NCBI GenBank assembly: GCA_035714625.1
Contig: DASTLT010000016.1
Coordinates: 1-28,312 of the forward strand
Reading direction: 5' to 3'
Source: GCA-003244245 sp035714625
Lineage (GTDB): Bacteria > Actinomycetota > Actinomycetes > Mycobacteriales > Pseudonocardiaceae
Length of the DNA: 28,312 nucleotides
In this document: positions 14,266 through 21,396 of the stretch, piece after piece
How the letters are laid out: every line of letters begins with the position of its first letter
Numbering within the stretch: position 1 is the first letter of the stretch
Notes under the pieces: generated by a model
Told to the model about the DNA's origin: nothing
Seen by the model: only the letters and a program-made list of their open reading frames with translations
Databases searched by the model: none
Made by a program: the position numbers and the translations under genes

Positions 14266-16403
14266 GCGGGGACCGGGGCGGTGTCGCGGTCCCAGGCCCG
14301 GTGCTGGCCGAGTGCGGTGCAGAAGGCGTCGACGAACTCGTCCGGGACCGTGCCGTCGGCCCCGGCCGCGCTGATCACGCCGTGGTCGCCGGTCACCGAG
14401 CCGTCCTGGCCCGCGACCCGGACCACCCCGGCCGCGGCCCGCTCGACCAGTGACACCCCGGCGCCGAGCGCGCCCACCGCCTTGGCGTGCTTGATCGCCT
14501 CGGCGACGAAGTGCACGGCGTAGCCGTCCCCGGACAGCGTGCGCACGCTGTCCGCGCCACCGGGCACCACCACGGCGTCGTAGACCACCGAGGCCATGGT
14601 GCTGATCGCCCGGTCGACCGCGACGTCCTCCCCCCCGGCGCCACGGACCGCGCCGGCTACCGGGGCCAGCAGCTCGGGCACCGCCCCGCGCTCGCGCAGC
14701 GCTTCGGCCAGCGCCACCGCGCTGCCGTCCACCCCGTCGGCGACCAGGATCGCGACCTTGCGCGACGCCACCGCGCCAAAGGTGGTGTTGGCCTGGGACA
14801 GCGCCGGGGAGCTGCGGCCGTGGTTGGGCCGGGCCGGCTCGGCCGGGGGCTTCACCCCCACCCCCTCGGCCACCGCGACGGCGAGGGAGTGGTCGATGTG
14901 GTTGAGCTGCTCGACCTGCCGCTCGCGGATCTCCAGGTGATCGCACTTGCCCAACTCGAAGCGGTACGCCGCGATGATGTGGTCACGCTCCCATTCGGTC
15001 ATGCTGTTCCAGAACAGGGTGGCCTGGCTGTAGTAGTCCTTGAAGCTCTCCGCCCGCTGCCGGATCTTGTGGCCCTCAACCTTCTGCTGGTAATGCCGGA
15101 ACACGCCCTCGTCGGCGATGACCGGGCAGCCGCCCTGCATCGTGTTCTTGTGATAGGGCGCCCGGCCCTGGTGAATCAGCGGCTGGTGGTAGCCGTCGCG
15201 CTGGTTGTTGCTGACCTGCGCCACCGCCCGGTTGACCGGAATATACGGGAAGTTGGGCCCGCCGAGCCGGATGAGCTGGGTATCCAGGTAGGAGAAGTTG
15301 CGCATCTGCAGCAGCGGGTCATTGGTGAAGTCGATGCCGGGGACGACGTTCGCGGTATGGAACGCCACCTGCTCGGTCTCAGCGAAGAAGTTGTCGGGGT
15401 TGCGGTTGAGCACCATCTTCCCGACCGGCCGGACCGGCACCTGCTCCTCCGGGATGATCTTCGTGGCGTCCAGCAGGTCGAAGTCGAAGGCGAACTCGTC
15501 GGACTCCGCGACGAGCTGCACACCGAGCTCGTACTCCGGGTAGGCACCGGTCTCGATCGCTTCCCACAGGTCGCGGCGGTTGAAGTCGGGGTCCTTGCCC
15601 TGAATCTTCTGGCACTCGTCCCACTGCAACGAATGAGTGCCGAGCACTGGCGTCCAGTGGAACTTGACGAACGTGCCCTGGCCCTCGGCGTTGACCAGCC
15701 GGAAGGTGTGCACCCCGAACCCCTGCATCATCCGGTAGCTGCGCGGCAGCGCCCGGTCCGACATCAGCCACATGACCATGTGCTGGGCCTCGGGCTGCAG
15801 CGAGACAAAATCCCAGAACGTGTCGTGCGCCGACTGGGCCTGCGGGATCTCGTTGTGCGGCTCGGGCTTCACCGCATGCACGAAATCGGGGAACTTGATG
15901 CCGTCGTGAATGAAGAACACCGGCATGTTGTTGCCGACCAGGTCGTAGTTGCCCTGCTGAGTGTAGAACTTGGTGGCGAACCCGCGCACGTCCCGCACCG
16001 TGTCCGCCGAGCCGCGTGAGCCGGCGACGGTGGAGAACCGCACGAACACCGGCGTCTGCACGGACGGGTCGGTGAGGAACTGCGCGACCGTGTACTCGGC
16101 CAGCCAGCCGTCGTAGGGCTGGAAGTAGCCGTAGGCCCCCGACCCACGGGCATGTACGACCCGTTCCGGGATCCGCTCGTGATCGAAATGGGTGATCTTC
16201 TCCCGGGCGTGGAAGTCCTCCAGCAGCGTCGGGCCCCGCTCCCCGATGGTCAGCGAGTCGTCGGTGTGGTCGACCCGGACCCCCTGATTGGTGGTCAGGC
16301 AGCTCCCCGTGGGCTCCACCCGCATCTGATCGAGCTGGCGCTGTTTGTCCTCGGCACCCTGCTGGGCCGAGGGGTCCTGGGCGGGCTGGAATGAGGTGGC
16401 CAT
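14262..16403 (-). CDS. katE: Large-subunit monofunctional catalase (clade II, HPII-type)
   Basis: 713 residues; splits hydrogen peroxide using haem. The catalytic His84 lies in RVVHARGSGAYGYF and Asn158 in DLVGNNMPVFFIHDG. The haem-ligand Tyr372 lies in RNFSYLDTQLIRLGGPNF, with Arg368 four residues before. The extra C-terminal domain (residues about 560-713) begins KVAILVADGVDGSAVALAEA and has a DJ-1/PfpI (glutamine-amidotransferase-like) fold. It lacks an obvious nucleophilic Cys, as is usual for clade II catalases. GGGAGG lies 6 bases before the ATG. A stress-sigma-like promoter is visible upstream (16483-16508). It is divergent from the DUF5709 gene. Clade II catalases typically act in stationary phase or osmotic stress. 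Confidence 0.97.
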   Translation of the reverse strand: MATSFQPAQDPSAQQGAEDKQRQLDQMRVEPTGSCLTTNQGVRVDHTDDSLTIGERGPTLLEDFHAREKITHFDHERIPERVVHARGSGAYGYFQPYDGWLAEYTVAQFLTDPSVQTPVFVRFSTVAGSRGSADTVRDVRGFATKFYTQQGNYDLVGNNMPVFFIHDGIKFPDFVHAVKPEPHNEIPQAQSAHDTFWDFVSLQPEAQHMVMWLMSDRALPRSYRMMQGFGVHTFRLVNAEGQGTFVKFHWTPVLGTHSLQWDECQKIQGKDPDFNRRDLWEAIETGAYPEYELGVQLVAESDEFAFDFDLLDATKIIPEEQVPVRPVGKMVLNRNPDNFFAETEQVAFHTANVVPGIDFTNDPLLQMRNFSYLDTQLIRLGGPNFPYIPVNRAVAQVSNNQRDGYHQPLIHQGRAPYHKNTMQGGCPVIADEGVFRHYQQKVEGHKIRQRAESFKDYYSQATLFWNSMTEWERDHIIAAYRFELGKCDHLEIRERQVEQLNHIDHSLAVAVAEGVGVKPPAEPARPNHGRSSPALSQANTTFGAVASRKVAILVADGVDGSAVALAEALRERGAVPELLAPVAGAVRGAGGEDVAVDRAISTMASVVYDAVVVPGGADSVRTLSGDGYAVHFVAEAIKHAKAVGALGAGVSLVERAAAGVVRVAGQDGSVTGDHGVISAAGADGTVPDEFVDAFCTALGQHRAWDRDTAPVPA

Positions 16404-16482
16404 ACGTTCCTCCCTGGAGGCAACCGCGGGGCAAGCTGGGGCAACGGGGCGGCAAGGGGCGACACAACTGGTTCTCCCCCGG

Positions 16483-16508
16483 CTACCCGGTTGTTGCGAG
16501 TCCCTAAC
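16483..16508 (-). promoter_or_regulatory. Candidate alternative-sigma (SigB/SigF-like) promoter for catalase
   Basis: Reading on the minus strand, GTTAGG (16508-16503), a 14-base spacer, then GGGTAG (16488-16483). This fits the general-stress sigma consensus GTTT-N12-16-GGGTA of B. subtilis SigB and actinobacterial SigB/SigF homologues. It lies about 80 bases before the catalase start. The match was made by eye, and chance matches occur in GC-rich DNA. Confidence 0.4.
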
Positions 16509-16539
16509 CCGGCCCTGCGGCCGGATTCAGCGATCCCGG

Positions 16540-16565
16540 GTTTGGCGGGGCAGGAGGCCGGGCAC
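16540..16565 (+). promoter_or_regulatory. Candidate stress-sigma-like promoter for the DUF5709 gene
   Basis: GTTTGG (16540-16545), a 14-base spacer, then GGGCAC (16560-16565). The -35 fits the SigB/SigF type well; the -10 differs from GGGTAT at two or three positions. It lies 44 bases before the GTG start, with the ribosome binding site GGAGG at 16596-16600. Support is mainly that neighbouring genes have similar elements at similar spacing. Confidence 0.25.
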
Positions 16566-16608
16566 ACGCGGGGGGACCACAGACTCGGCTGATCCGGAGG
16601 TAGCTGCA

Positions 16609-17106
16609 GTGACCCGGCCAGACAGTGCGGACGAACGACTCGACCCGGACCAGGCCACCAACGAAGGGCTGGCCCCCGAGGAGGCGACGGACGAGGACGA
16701 GCTCGGCACCGACCCCTTGGAGCGGGCGATGGACCCACCCGAGCACTGGACGGGTGCCGACCGTTACGGCACCACCCCGGCGGAGGAAGCCACCGAAAGG
16801 CCGCTGGACTCCCGGCTGCGCGAGGAACAGCCCGATGTGCGCCTCGAACAGATCCCGGACCGGCCGATCGCAGCCACGGCGCTGCAGGATCTCGACGAGT
16901 CGATCGACGACGTCGATCCCGAGGATCTCCTCGGCCCTGGGCGTTCCCCGTCGGCAGGAAAAGCGGGATACGAGATGGTGGCGCCGGGGGAGACCACTTT
17001 CACCGGTGCGGCGGCCGTCGACACCGAGGGGTCCCTGGTCACCGAGCCCGACGCGCCGACCACCGACGAGACGCTGACGGTGCGCGATCCCGGCCTCGCC
17101 GGGTGA
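16609..17106 (+). CDS. DUF5709 domain protein
   Basis: 165 residues, strongly acidic, with no membrane segment or signal peptide. It matches the actinobacterial DUF5709 pattern: LERAMDPPEHWTGADRYGTT, PAEEATERPLDSRLREEQPD, then a Glu/Asp-rich middle (LQDLDESIDDVDPEDLL) and a closing TDETLTVRDPGLAG. Such proteins are probably largely disordered, and function is unknown. The GTG at 16609 has GGAGG 8 bases upstream; the open frame extends much further 5' but into the catalase promoter region and lacks similarity. The gene is divergent from catalase and next to a CBS-pair gene, a neighbourhood suggesting a stress role (inference). Confidence 0.8.
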   Translation: MTRPDSADERLDPDQATNEGLAPEEATDEDELGTDPLERAMDPPEHWTGADRYGTTPAEEATERPLDSRLREEQPDVRLEQIPDRPIAATALQDLDESIDDVDPEDLLGPGRSPSAGKAGYEMVAPGETTFTGAAAVDTEGSLVTEPDAPTTDETLTVRDPGLAG

Positions 17107-17229
17107 CCCCTGGCCGGGTGGTGACCCCTAGACTGACACCCGGCCAGCTATAACTACAACCGGCCAGCTAAACTACGGCCTCAGCAGTCGAGGGGCCTCA
17201 GCAGTCCAGGCACCCTCATTGTCCTCATT
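17099..17229. repeat. Cluster of four consecutive short tandem duplications
   Basis: Four different head-to-tail duplications sit side by side. They are: a 15-bp-period pair of CCGGGTGACCCCT-like units (17099-17129, a 3-base insertion in copy two); CGGCCAGCTATAACTAC repeated at 20-bp spacing (17141-17176); GGCCTCAGCAGTCGAGG repeated at 17 bp with one mismatch (17177-17210); and a 9-bp CCTCATTGT pair (17214-17229). The first carries the TGA of the DUF5709 gene, and the last carries the TCA that is the CBS gene stop. The region separates two convergent genes. Confidence 0.9.
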
Positions 17230-17647
17230 TGTCGACGGACAGGGCCTCCAGCAGGTTCCCCAGCGGACGGTCCGGCAGTGCCCGGGCCACATCGGCCAAG
17301 GCGACTACCCCGACTAGGTCATGCCCATCGATCACCGGCAGCCGCCGCACCTGGTGGGCGCTCATGGTCTCCAGGATCTCCTCGACGCTGTCGTCGGCGC
17401 CGATCGTGACGGCCTCGCCTTGGGCCAGCTCGCCGACGTGCACCCCGCGCGGATCCTTCTCCTCGGCGATCACCTTGACCACGATGTCCCGGTCGGTGAT
17501 CACGCCCTTGAGCTTGTTGTCCTCGCCGCAGATGGGCAACGAACCGACGCCCAAATCGGCCATCTGCCTGGCCGCATCCCGGACCGAGTCACTGGCCCGG
17601 GCGCAGGCCGGATCCGGGGTCATGATCTCGCGAGCGGTTGTGGTCAC
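17225..17647 (-). CDS. CBS-domain pair protein
   Basis: 140 residues made almost entirely of two CBS domains: AREIMTPDPACARASDSVRD to GVITDRDIVVKVIAE, then VHVGELAQGEAVTIGADDSV to LVGVVALADVARALPD. Tandem CBS domains bind adenosine nucleotides and act as energy or stress sensors; stand-alone actinobacterial members resemble Hrp1 (hypoxic response protein 1) of M. tuberculosis. The GTG at 17647 is preceded by GGGAGG at a 6-base gap and is preferred over the 5-residue-longer start. A weak stress-sigma-like promoter (GTTTCC ... GGGATA) is visible at 17687-17710. It converges with the DUF5709 gene. Confidence 0.93.
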   Translation of the reverse strand: MTTTAREIMTPDPACARASDSVRDAARQMADLGVGSLPICGEDNKLKGVITDRDIVVKVIAEEKDPRGVHVGELAQGEAVTIGADDSVEEILETMSAHQVRRLPVIDGHDLVGVVALADVARALPDRPLGNLLEALSVDK

Positions 17648-17686
17648 GTGGTCCTCCCTCACAACTGGATACCTGTCCTCCCTGGG

Positions 17687-17710
17687 TATCCCGCTGACTG
17701 CGGCGGAAAC
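17687..17710 (-). promoter_or_regulatory. Candidate stress-sigma-like promoter for the CBS gene
   Basis: Minus strand GTTTCC (17710-17705), 12-base spacer, GGGATA (17692-17687). It fits GTTT-N12-14-GGGTAT except for the swapped A/T in the -10. It lies 40 bases before the GTG start. Found by eye. Confidence 0.3.
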
Positions 17711-17903
17711 ATCGCCTGCCGTGCTGGGTTTGCTCGGGGCAGCTCAGGTGGTGAGCGGACGGCCGATCGGACTTCCGCCATCCTGCCGCTGGTCAGGGGA
17801 TGCCGAGGCGCCCGGCGAGTACCCGGCGTGCATGGTTACTGTCACGAAGGATTGCGCTGGTGTGCCACCCGGTCGAGATCGTCAGCTCAAGGGAGCCCTC
17901 ACG

Positions 17904-18749
17904 TTGACCCCGTCCGTCATCGACCCCGCCGATCCGACCGGGCGCAGGCCCAACTGCTCGGTGACCGTCGTCGTGCCGACCTACAACGAGGCCGACAACC
18001 TGCCCGGCCTCGTCCGGCAACTGCTGGCGCTGCCGCTGCCGCAGTTACGGGTGTTGGTGGTGGACGACGACTCCCCGGACGGTACCGGCAAGCTCGCCGA
18101 CGAGCTTGCGCGCGCCACCCAGCGGGTCGCGGTGCTGCATCGGAGCACCAAGAATGGTCTGGGCCGGGCCTATGTCGATGGTTTCACCGCTGTCTTGAAC
18201 GGGCTGTCCTGGGAACCCTCCTTCATCCCGGAATGGGTCGTGCAGATGGATGCTGACGGTTCGCATCCGGTTGCCGCGATTCCCGGGATGGTGGGTACCG
18301 CGCTGGCCGCGAGCGCGCAGCTCGTGATCGGTTCCCGCTATGTGCCCGGTGGCAGTATCGATGGTGAATGGGGCATCAACCGGCGGTGGCTGTCAGCTTT
18401 CGGTAACTGGTATCTTGAGCGCATTCTGCACCTGGGTATCCGGGACGCCACCGCCGGATTCAAGCTCTGGGCCGCCGAGACGTTGCGCGGGCTGGATCTG
18501 TCGCGGGTCGGTGCGGCTGGTTATGCCTTTCAGGCGGAGATGAACTTCCTCGCGGTTCGCAGCGGCTGCCGCGTCGTTGAGGTGCCCATTCACTTCACCG
18601 ATCGCGTGACAGGCACCTCGAAAATGAGCTTCGGGGTCAAACTGGAATCTGCCCTGCGACCGTGGAGCCTGCGGTGGCAGTACCGGCGCCAGCGAGGTGA
18701 GATCAGCCTGGGCATGCACCAGGTGGGCACTCGAGGCCGGGGGGAATGA
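17904..18749 (+). CDS. Polyprenol monophosphomannose synthase (GT2 family)
   Basis: 281 residues. A GT-A fold glycosyltransferase of the dolichol-phosphate-mannose synthase type: SVTVVVPTYNEADNLPGLV, LRVLVVDDDSPDGTGKLADE, and VVQMDADGSHP with the metal-binding DAD. GSRYVPGGSIDGEWGINRRW and DATAGFKLWAAETLRGLD follow, then TDRVTGTSKMSF. It would transfer mannose from GDP-mannose to polyprenol phosphate on the inner membrane face, supplying lipid-linked mannose for lipoglycans and protein O-mannosylation, like the Ppm1 catalytic domain. There is no fused Lnt domain. The start is uncertain: TTG 17904 has AAGGGAG 8 bases before it, while ATG 17832 adds 24 unconserved residues. Confidence 0.92.
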   Translation: MTPSVIDPADPTGRRPNCSVTVVVPTYNEADNLPGLVRQLLALPLPQLRVLVVDDDSPDGTGKLADELARATQRVAVLHRSTKNGLGRAYVDGFTAVLNGLSWEPSFIPEWVVQMDADGSHPVAAIPGMVGTALAASAQLVIGSRYVPGGSIDGEWGINRRWLSAFGNWYLERILHLGIRDATAGFKLWAAETLRGLDLSRVGAAGYAFQAEMNFLAVRSGCRVVEVPIHFTDRVTGTSKMSFGVKLESALRPWSLRWQYRRQRGEISLGMHQVGTRGRGE

Positions 18750-18935
18750 CGGTCGGTCTCGGGTGGTTGTACCAGGTGTCCGGGCCGGGCGTACGGTGTC
18801 CCCGGGTTCCAAATCCACACTGCCGCCGCGGACGATCTTTCGGCTGAAGCCGCGGTGCGCTATTCACCGTGAGGTGACCAGTGCACCGGCCCGGACCATG
18901 GCACTGGCGGTAAGCGGCACCGAGGACGGCGAGTC

Positions 18936-19199
18936 ATGAAGGGTGATCGAGTCGAGATCGTGATCGACGCAGGCGGTACCACCCGTACCTATGAGATCAC
19001 GGCCACCCGCGCTGGACGTCGGGTCGAGATCAGCAGCGGCCGGGGCATCGTGGAGGTCACCGAGGTCACCCGCAACGGCACGCCGGTACGCACCGCCCGG
19101 TTCATGACCAGCCGGGTGCTGGCGTTGGTCGAGTTCCCCGCCGAGGAGCTCATCGCGGCCGGGGCCGGCCCGGCGACACCGCTGCCGCGCAGCGCCTGA
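18936..19199 (+). CDS. Small hypothetical protein
   Basis: 87 residues. The first half is strand-rich and alternating (RVEIVIDAGGTTRTYEITAT, then RRVEISSGRGIVEVTEVTRN), ending with TARFMTSRVLALVEFPAEEL and a short Pro/Ala tail. No signal peptide, membrane helix or known motif. Codon use is strongly GC at third positions, which supports real coding. The ATG is preceded by a purine-rich GAGGACGGCGAG. It sits alone between the mannosyltransferase and a convergent metallopeptidase gene. Function unknown. Confidence 0.65.
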   Translation: MKGDRVEIVIDAGGTTRTYEITATRAGRRVEISSGRGIVEVTEVTRNGTPVRTARFMTSRVLALVEFPAEELIAAGAGPATPLPRSA

Positions 19200-19218
19200 G
19201 CGACCGGTCCGGGTGACC

Positions 19219-19254
19219 CAGGGGTGCGGATGCGCTCAGGGGTGCGGATGCTCA
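19219..19254. repeat. 14-bp direct repeat at the metallopeptidase stop codon
   Basis: CAGGGGTGCGGATG at 19219-19232 and again at 19237-19250 (18-bp period), followed by CTCAG. The TCA at 19252-19254 is the minus-strand stop, and another TCA occurs one unit earlier at 19236-19238. It lies between convergent genes. Confidence 0.9.
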
Positions 19255-19602
19255 GCCCCAGCCGAGTTCGTGCAGCCGGTGCTCGGGGATGCCGAAGTGG
19301 TGCGCGATCTCGTGCACCACGGTCACCGCGACCTCGTCCACGAGTTGCTGCTCGTCGGCACAGATATCAAGCAGGGCCTCGCGGTAGAGGGTGATCCGGT
19401 CGGGGAGCACGCCCCCGTAGGTGGAGTCCCGCTCGGTGAGGGCGATGCCCTCGTAGAGCCCCAGCAGCCGAGGCTCATCCGGGTTGCGCTCGGCGACCAG
19501 CACGACCACGTTGTCCATCGCCGCGGCCAGCTCGAACGGGATGAGGTCCAGCGCTTCACCGACCAGCTCCTCGAACCGGTCGGCGTCGATCCATATGCTC
19601 AT
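19252..19602 (-). CDS. Zincin-like metallopeptidase family protein (PF06262)
   Basis: 116 residues. VTVVHEIAHHFGIPEHRLHE contains the zinc-binding HExxH motif (HEIAH) near the C-terminus. The N-terminal RFEELVGEALDLIPFELAAA, and LLGLYEGIALTERDSTYGGV with LPDRITLYREALLD, match the small DUF1025/PF06262 family (the same type as mycobacterial Rv3836). Substrate and peptidase activity are unproven. I chose ATG 19602; a GTG 15 bases upstream is possible. It is followed upstream on the same strand by the septum-formation gene, the pairing seen in mycobacteria (Rv3836/Rv3835). Confidence 0.92.
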   Translation of the reverse strand: MSIWIDADRFEELVGEALDLIPFELAAAMDNVVVLVAERNPDEPRLLGLYEGIALTERDSTYGGVLPDRITLYREALLDICADEQQLVDEVAVTVVHEIAHHFGIPEHRLHELGWG

Positions 19603-19636
19603 CGGCCATCTGCTCACCGTGCTCGACGGGGCGGGT

Positions 19637-20638
19637 TCAGCGGGGCGGGGGGCCGGGCGTGACGGCGGTGGTCACCGTAGCCGCCGGGACCGGTGCGGGT
19701 CCGGAGGTCCGTGCGGCCGGCCGGGCGGGTTGCTTGCCGACCTGCACCGGGCCCTTGACGCTGCCGGTCACCGGGGCGAAGCCGCTCCGGTCCGGCAGGA
19801 ACGCGCCCAACCGGCAGTCCACCCGCCTGCTTCCGGCCTGCCAGCTCTGCGGGCGCAGCGTCTCCCAGAACACCGTGAGCCCCTTCTTGCCGACCACCTC
19901 GGGACCGCCCGCGAAGTCCGCAGCCAGCTTGGTGCATTCCGCATCCAGCACGCCGTCCTGGGCGGTCTCGTCAGGGTATCTCTTGGGGAAGGCCGCGCTC
20001 AGGTCGACCACGCCGACCACCTCCACCGCATGCGGGCGGGCGCAGTCCACCGGGTCACCCACGGTCTTGCCGTCGTTGCCCAGGCAGGTGCCGGGCGGGT
20101 GCACGTCGGACTGGTCCTGGTGCGCCGCGCTGCCGGTGGTGGCGAACAGCGCGCCGGAGCGTCCGGAGGACTGCACCCCGCAGCGCAGCGTCCGGTCCCC
20201 GCGCCGCCAACTGTCCACGCTGGGTTTGATCGCCCCCACACTGAAGCGGCCGAACGGGTCGAAGCGACCTGCCAGCGCCTGAGTGGTGCGCTGAGTGCAC
20301 CGGCTGGTCACCAACTGCTGCCAGCTCGGGGCGTCCGGAAACGGGGTCCGGGCCTCGAGGTCCGCCAGCTCGACGGTGCCGATCACCTCGAACAGATGCG
20401 GCTGGACGCAACTCACCTGGCGGGCGTCGGAGGCGTCCGGCTGCTGCCAGGTCAGGCAGGTGTGCGCGGGCGCGCGCAGCGGCTGGACGCCGGTCGCGGC
20501 GGGGTCGTCGGTGAAGCGGCCACCGGCGCTGATCCCGCTGGATACCGCGCCCAGCACCAGCGCCGCACAGGCCCCCAGCACCGCCCCGGCGGCGATCCGC
20601 TGGGCGCTGCGGCTGGCCCGGGGCCGGTCAGGAGACAC
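19637..20638 (-). CDS. Septum-formation family membrane protein
   Basis: 333 residues. A single N-terminal membrane anchor (RIAAGAVLGACAALVLGAVS) is followed by two repeats of an extracytoplasmic domain with paired Cys. The first has HTCLTWQQPDASDARQVSCV and QPHLFEVIGTVELADL. The second has GTCLGNDGKTVGDPVDCARP and HAVEVVGVVDLSAAFP. The C-...-C...HxxEVxG pattern is that of the actinobacterial septum-formation family (PF13845, like mycobacterial Rv3835). A Pro/Ala/Thr-rich tail follows. Its GTG start overlaps the end of the upstream DedA gene by 11 bases, so translation is probably coupled. The role in septum formation is by family name only. Confidence 0.88.
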   Translation of the reverse strand: MSPDRPRASRSAQRIAAGAVLGACAALVLGAVSSGISAGGRFTDDPAATGVQPLRAPAHTCLTWQQPDASDARQVSCVQPHLFEVIGTVELADLEARTPFPDAPSWQQLVTSRCTQRTTQALAGRFDPFGRFSVGAIKPSVDSWRRGDRTLRCGVQSSGRSGALFATTGSAAHQDQSDVHPPGTCLGNDGKTVGDPVDCARPHAVEVVGVVDLSAAFPKRYPDETAQDGVLDAECTKLAADFAGGPEVVGKKGLTVFWETLRPQSWQAGSRRVDCRLGAFLPDRSGFAPVTGSVKGPVQVGKQPARPAARTSGPAPVPAATVTTAVTPGPPPR

Positions 20639-21341
20639 CGCTCACCGGCTGCTCGAGCTCTCCGGCGGGAAGGTCGGCGCTCTCGTCCACCGGCTTGCGC
20701 ATCTCGAGGCGGTAGCGCCACAACCCGATGCCGGCGGTGAGCGTGAAACAGGCCACCACGAGCGTCGTGAGCAGCGGCTCCAACCACGGGAGCTGCTCGA
20801 GCAGGCCCGCTCCGTGGTAGCCGAGCAGCACCAGGCCGGGCACCCAGGCCACCGCGCCGACCACGCTGGCCGCCAGGAATACCCGGCGGTCCATCCGGGC
20901 CGCACCAGCTACCGTCGGCGCCAACGTGCGTACCCAGGGTAACCAACGCGCCACCACGACCGCCCAGAACCCCCACCGGGCGAAGAACCGGTGCGCCCGT
21001 TCCAGGTGGCGGCGGTTGAGCACCCGGCCGCCCTCCCGGGCCCACATCCGGGTGCCGGTGCGCCGCCCGAGCAGGTAGCCGACCTGGTTGCCGATGATGG
21101 CGACCACGGTGGCCGTGATGGCCAGCGCCACGGCGTGCCCGGTGCCGGTCTGCTGGGCGGCCAGCACCACCCCGGCGCCGAGCAACAGCGAGTCACCGGG
21201 CAGGAACAGGCCCACGATGAGTGCGCACTCGATGAAGATGAACGCCGTCACCACGACCCACACGGTCGAAGTTCCGGCCGACTCGAGTGCTCCGAGTGCT
21301 CCGGTCATGGGCAGCGAAGGCGTCATGGGCAGGGAGGGCAT
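20628..21341 (-). CDS. DedA-family membrane protein (first copy)
   Basis: 237 residues, about five membrane helices. DedA signatures: FIECALIVGLFLPGDSLLLG, the conserved Gly/Asn in AIIGNQVGYLLGRRTG, and the Arg-rich VVVARWLPWVRTLAPTVAG. DedA/SNARE-associated proteins are now linked to polyprenyl-phosphate and phosphatidylethanolamine flipping across the membrane. The start could also be ATG 21326 or 21308; no ribosome binding site decides it. It lies between a second DedA gene and the septum-formation gene in one minus-strand run. Confidence 0.92.
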   Translation of the reverse strand: MPSLPMTPSLPMTGALGALESAGTSTVWVVVTAFIFIECALIVGLFLPGDSLLLGAGVVLAAQQTGTGHAVALAITATVVAIIGNQVGYLLGRRTGTRMWAREGGRVLNRRHLERAHRFFARWGFWAVVVARWLPWVRTLAPTVAGAARMDRRVFLAASVVGAVAWVPGLVLLGYHGAGLLEQLPWLEPLLTTLVVACFTLTAGIGLWRYRLEMRKPVDESADLPAGELEQPVSGVS

Positions 21342-21396
21342 TGCTGACCAGGGTAGCTGTGCTGGGGCAGGCGGTCAGCCCACTGGATGGACGCGC

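Noticed and set aside
14487..16019. 510-residue plus-strand open frame opposite the catalase gene
   Set aside because: It is the antisense shadow of a GC-rich catalase gene; composition is dominated by R, H, V, L and D runs, with no motif or start signal.
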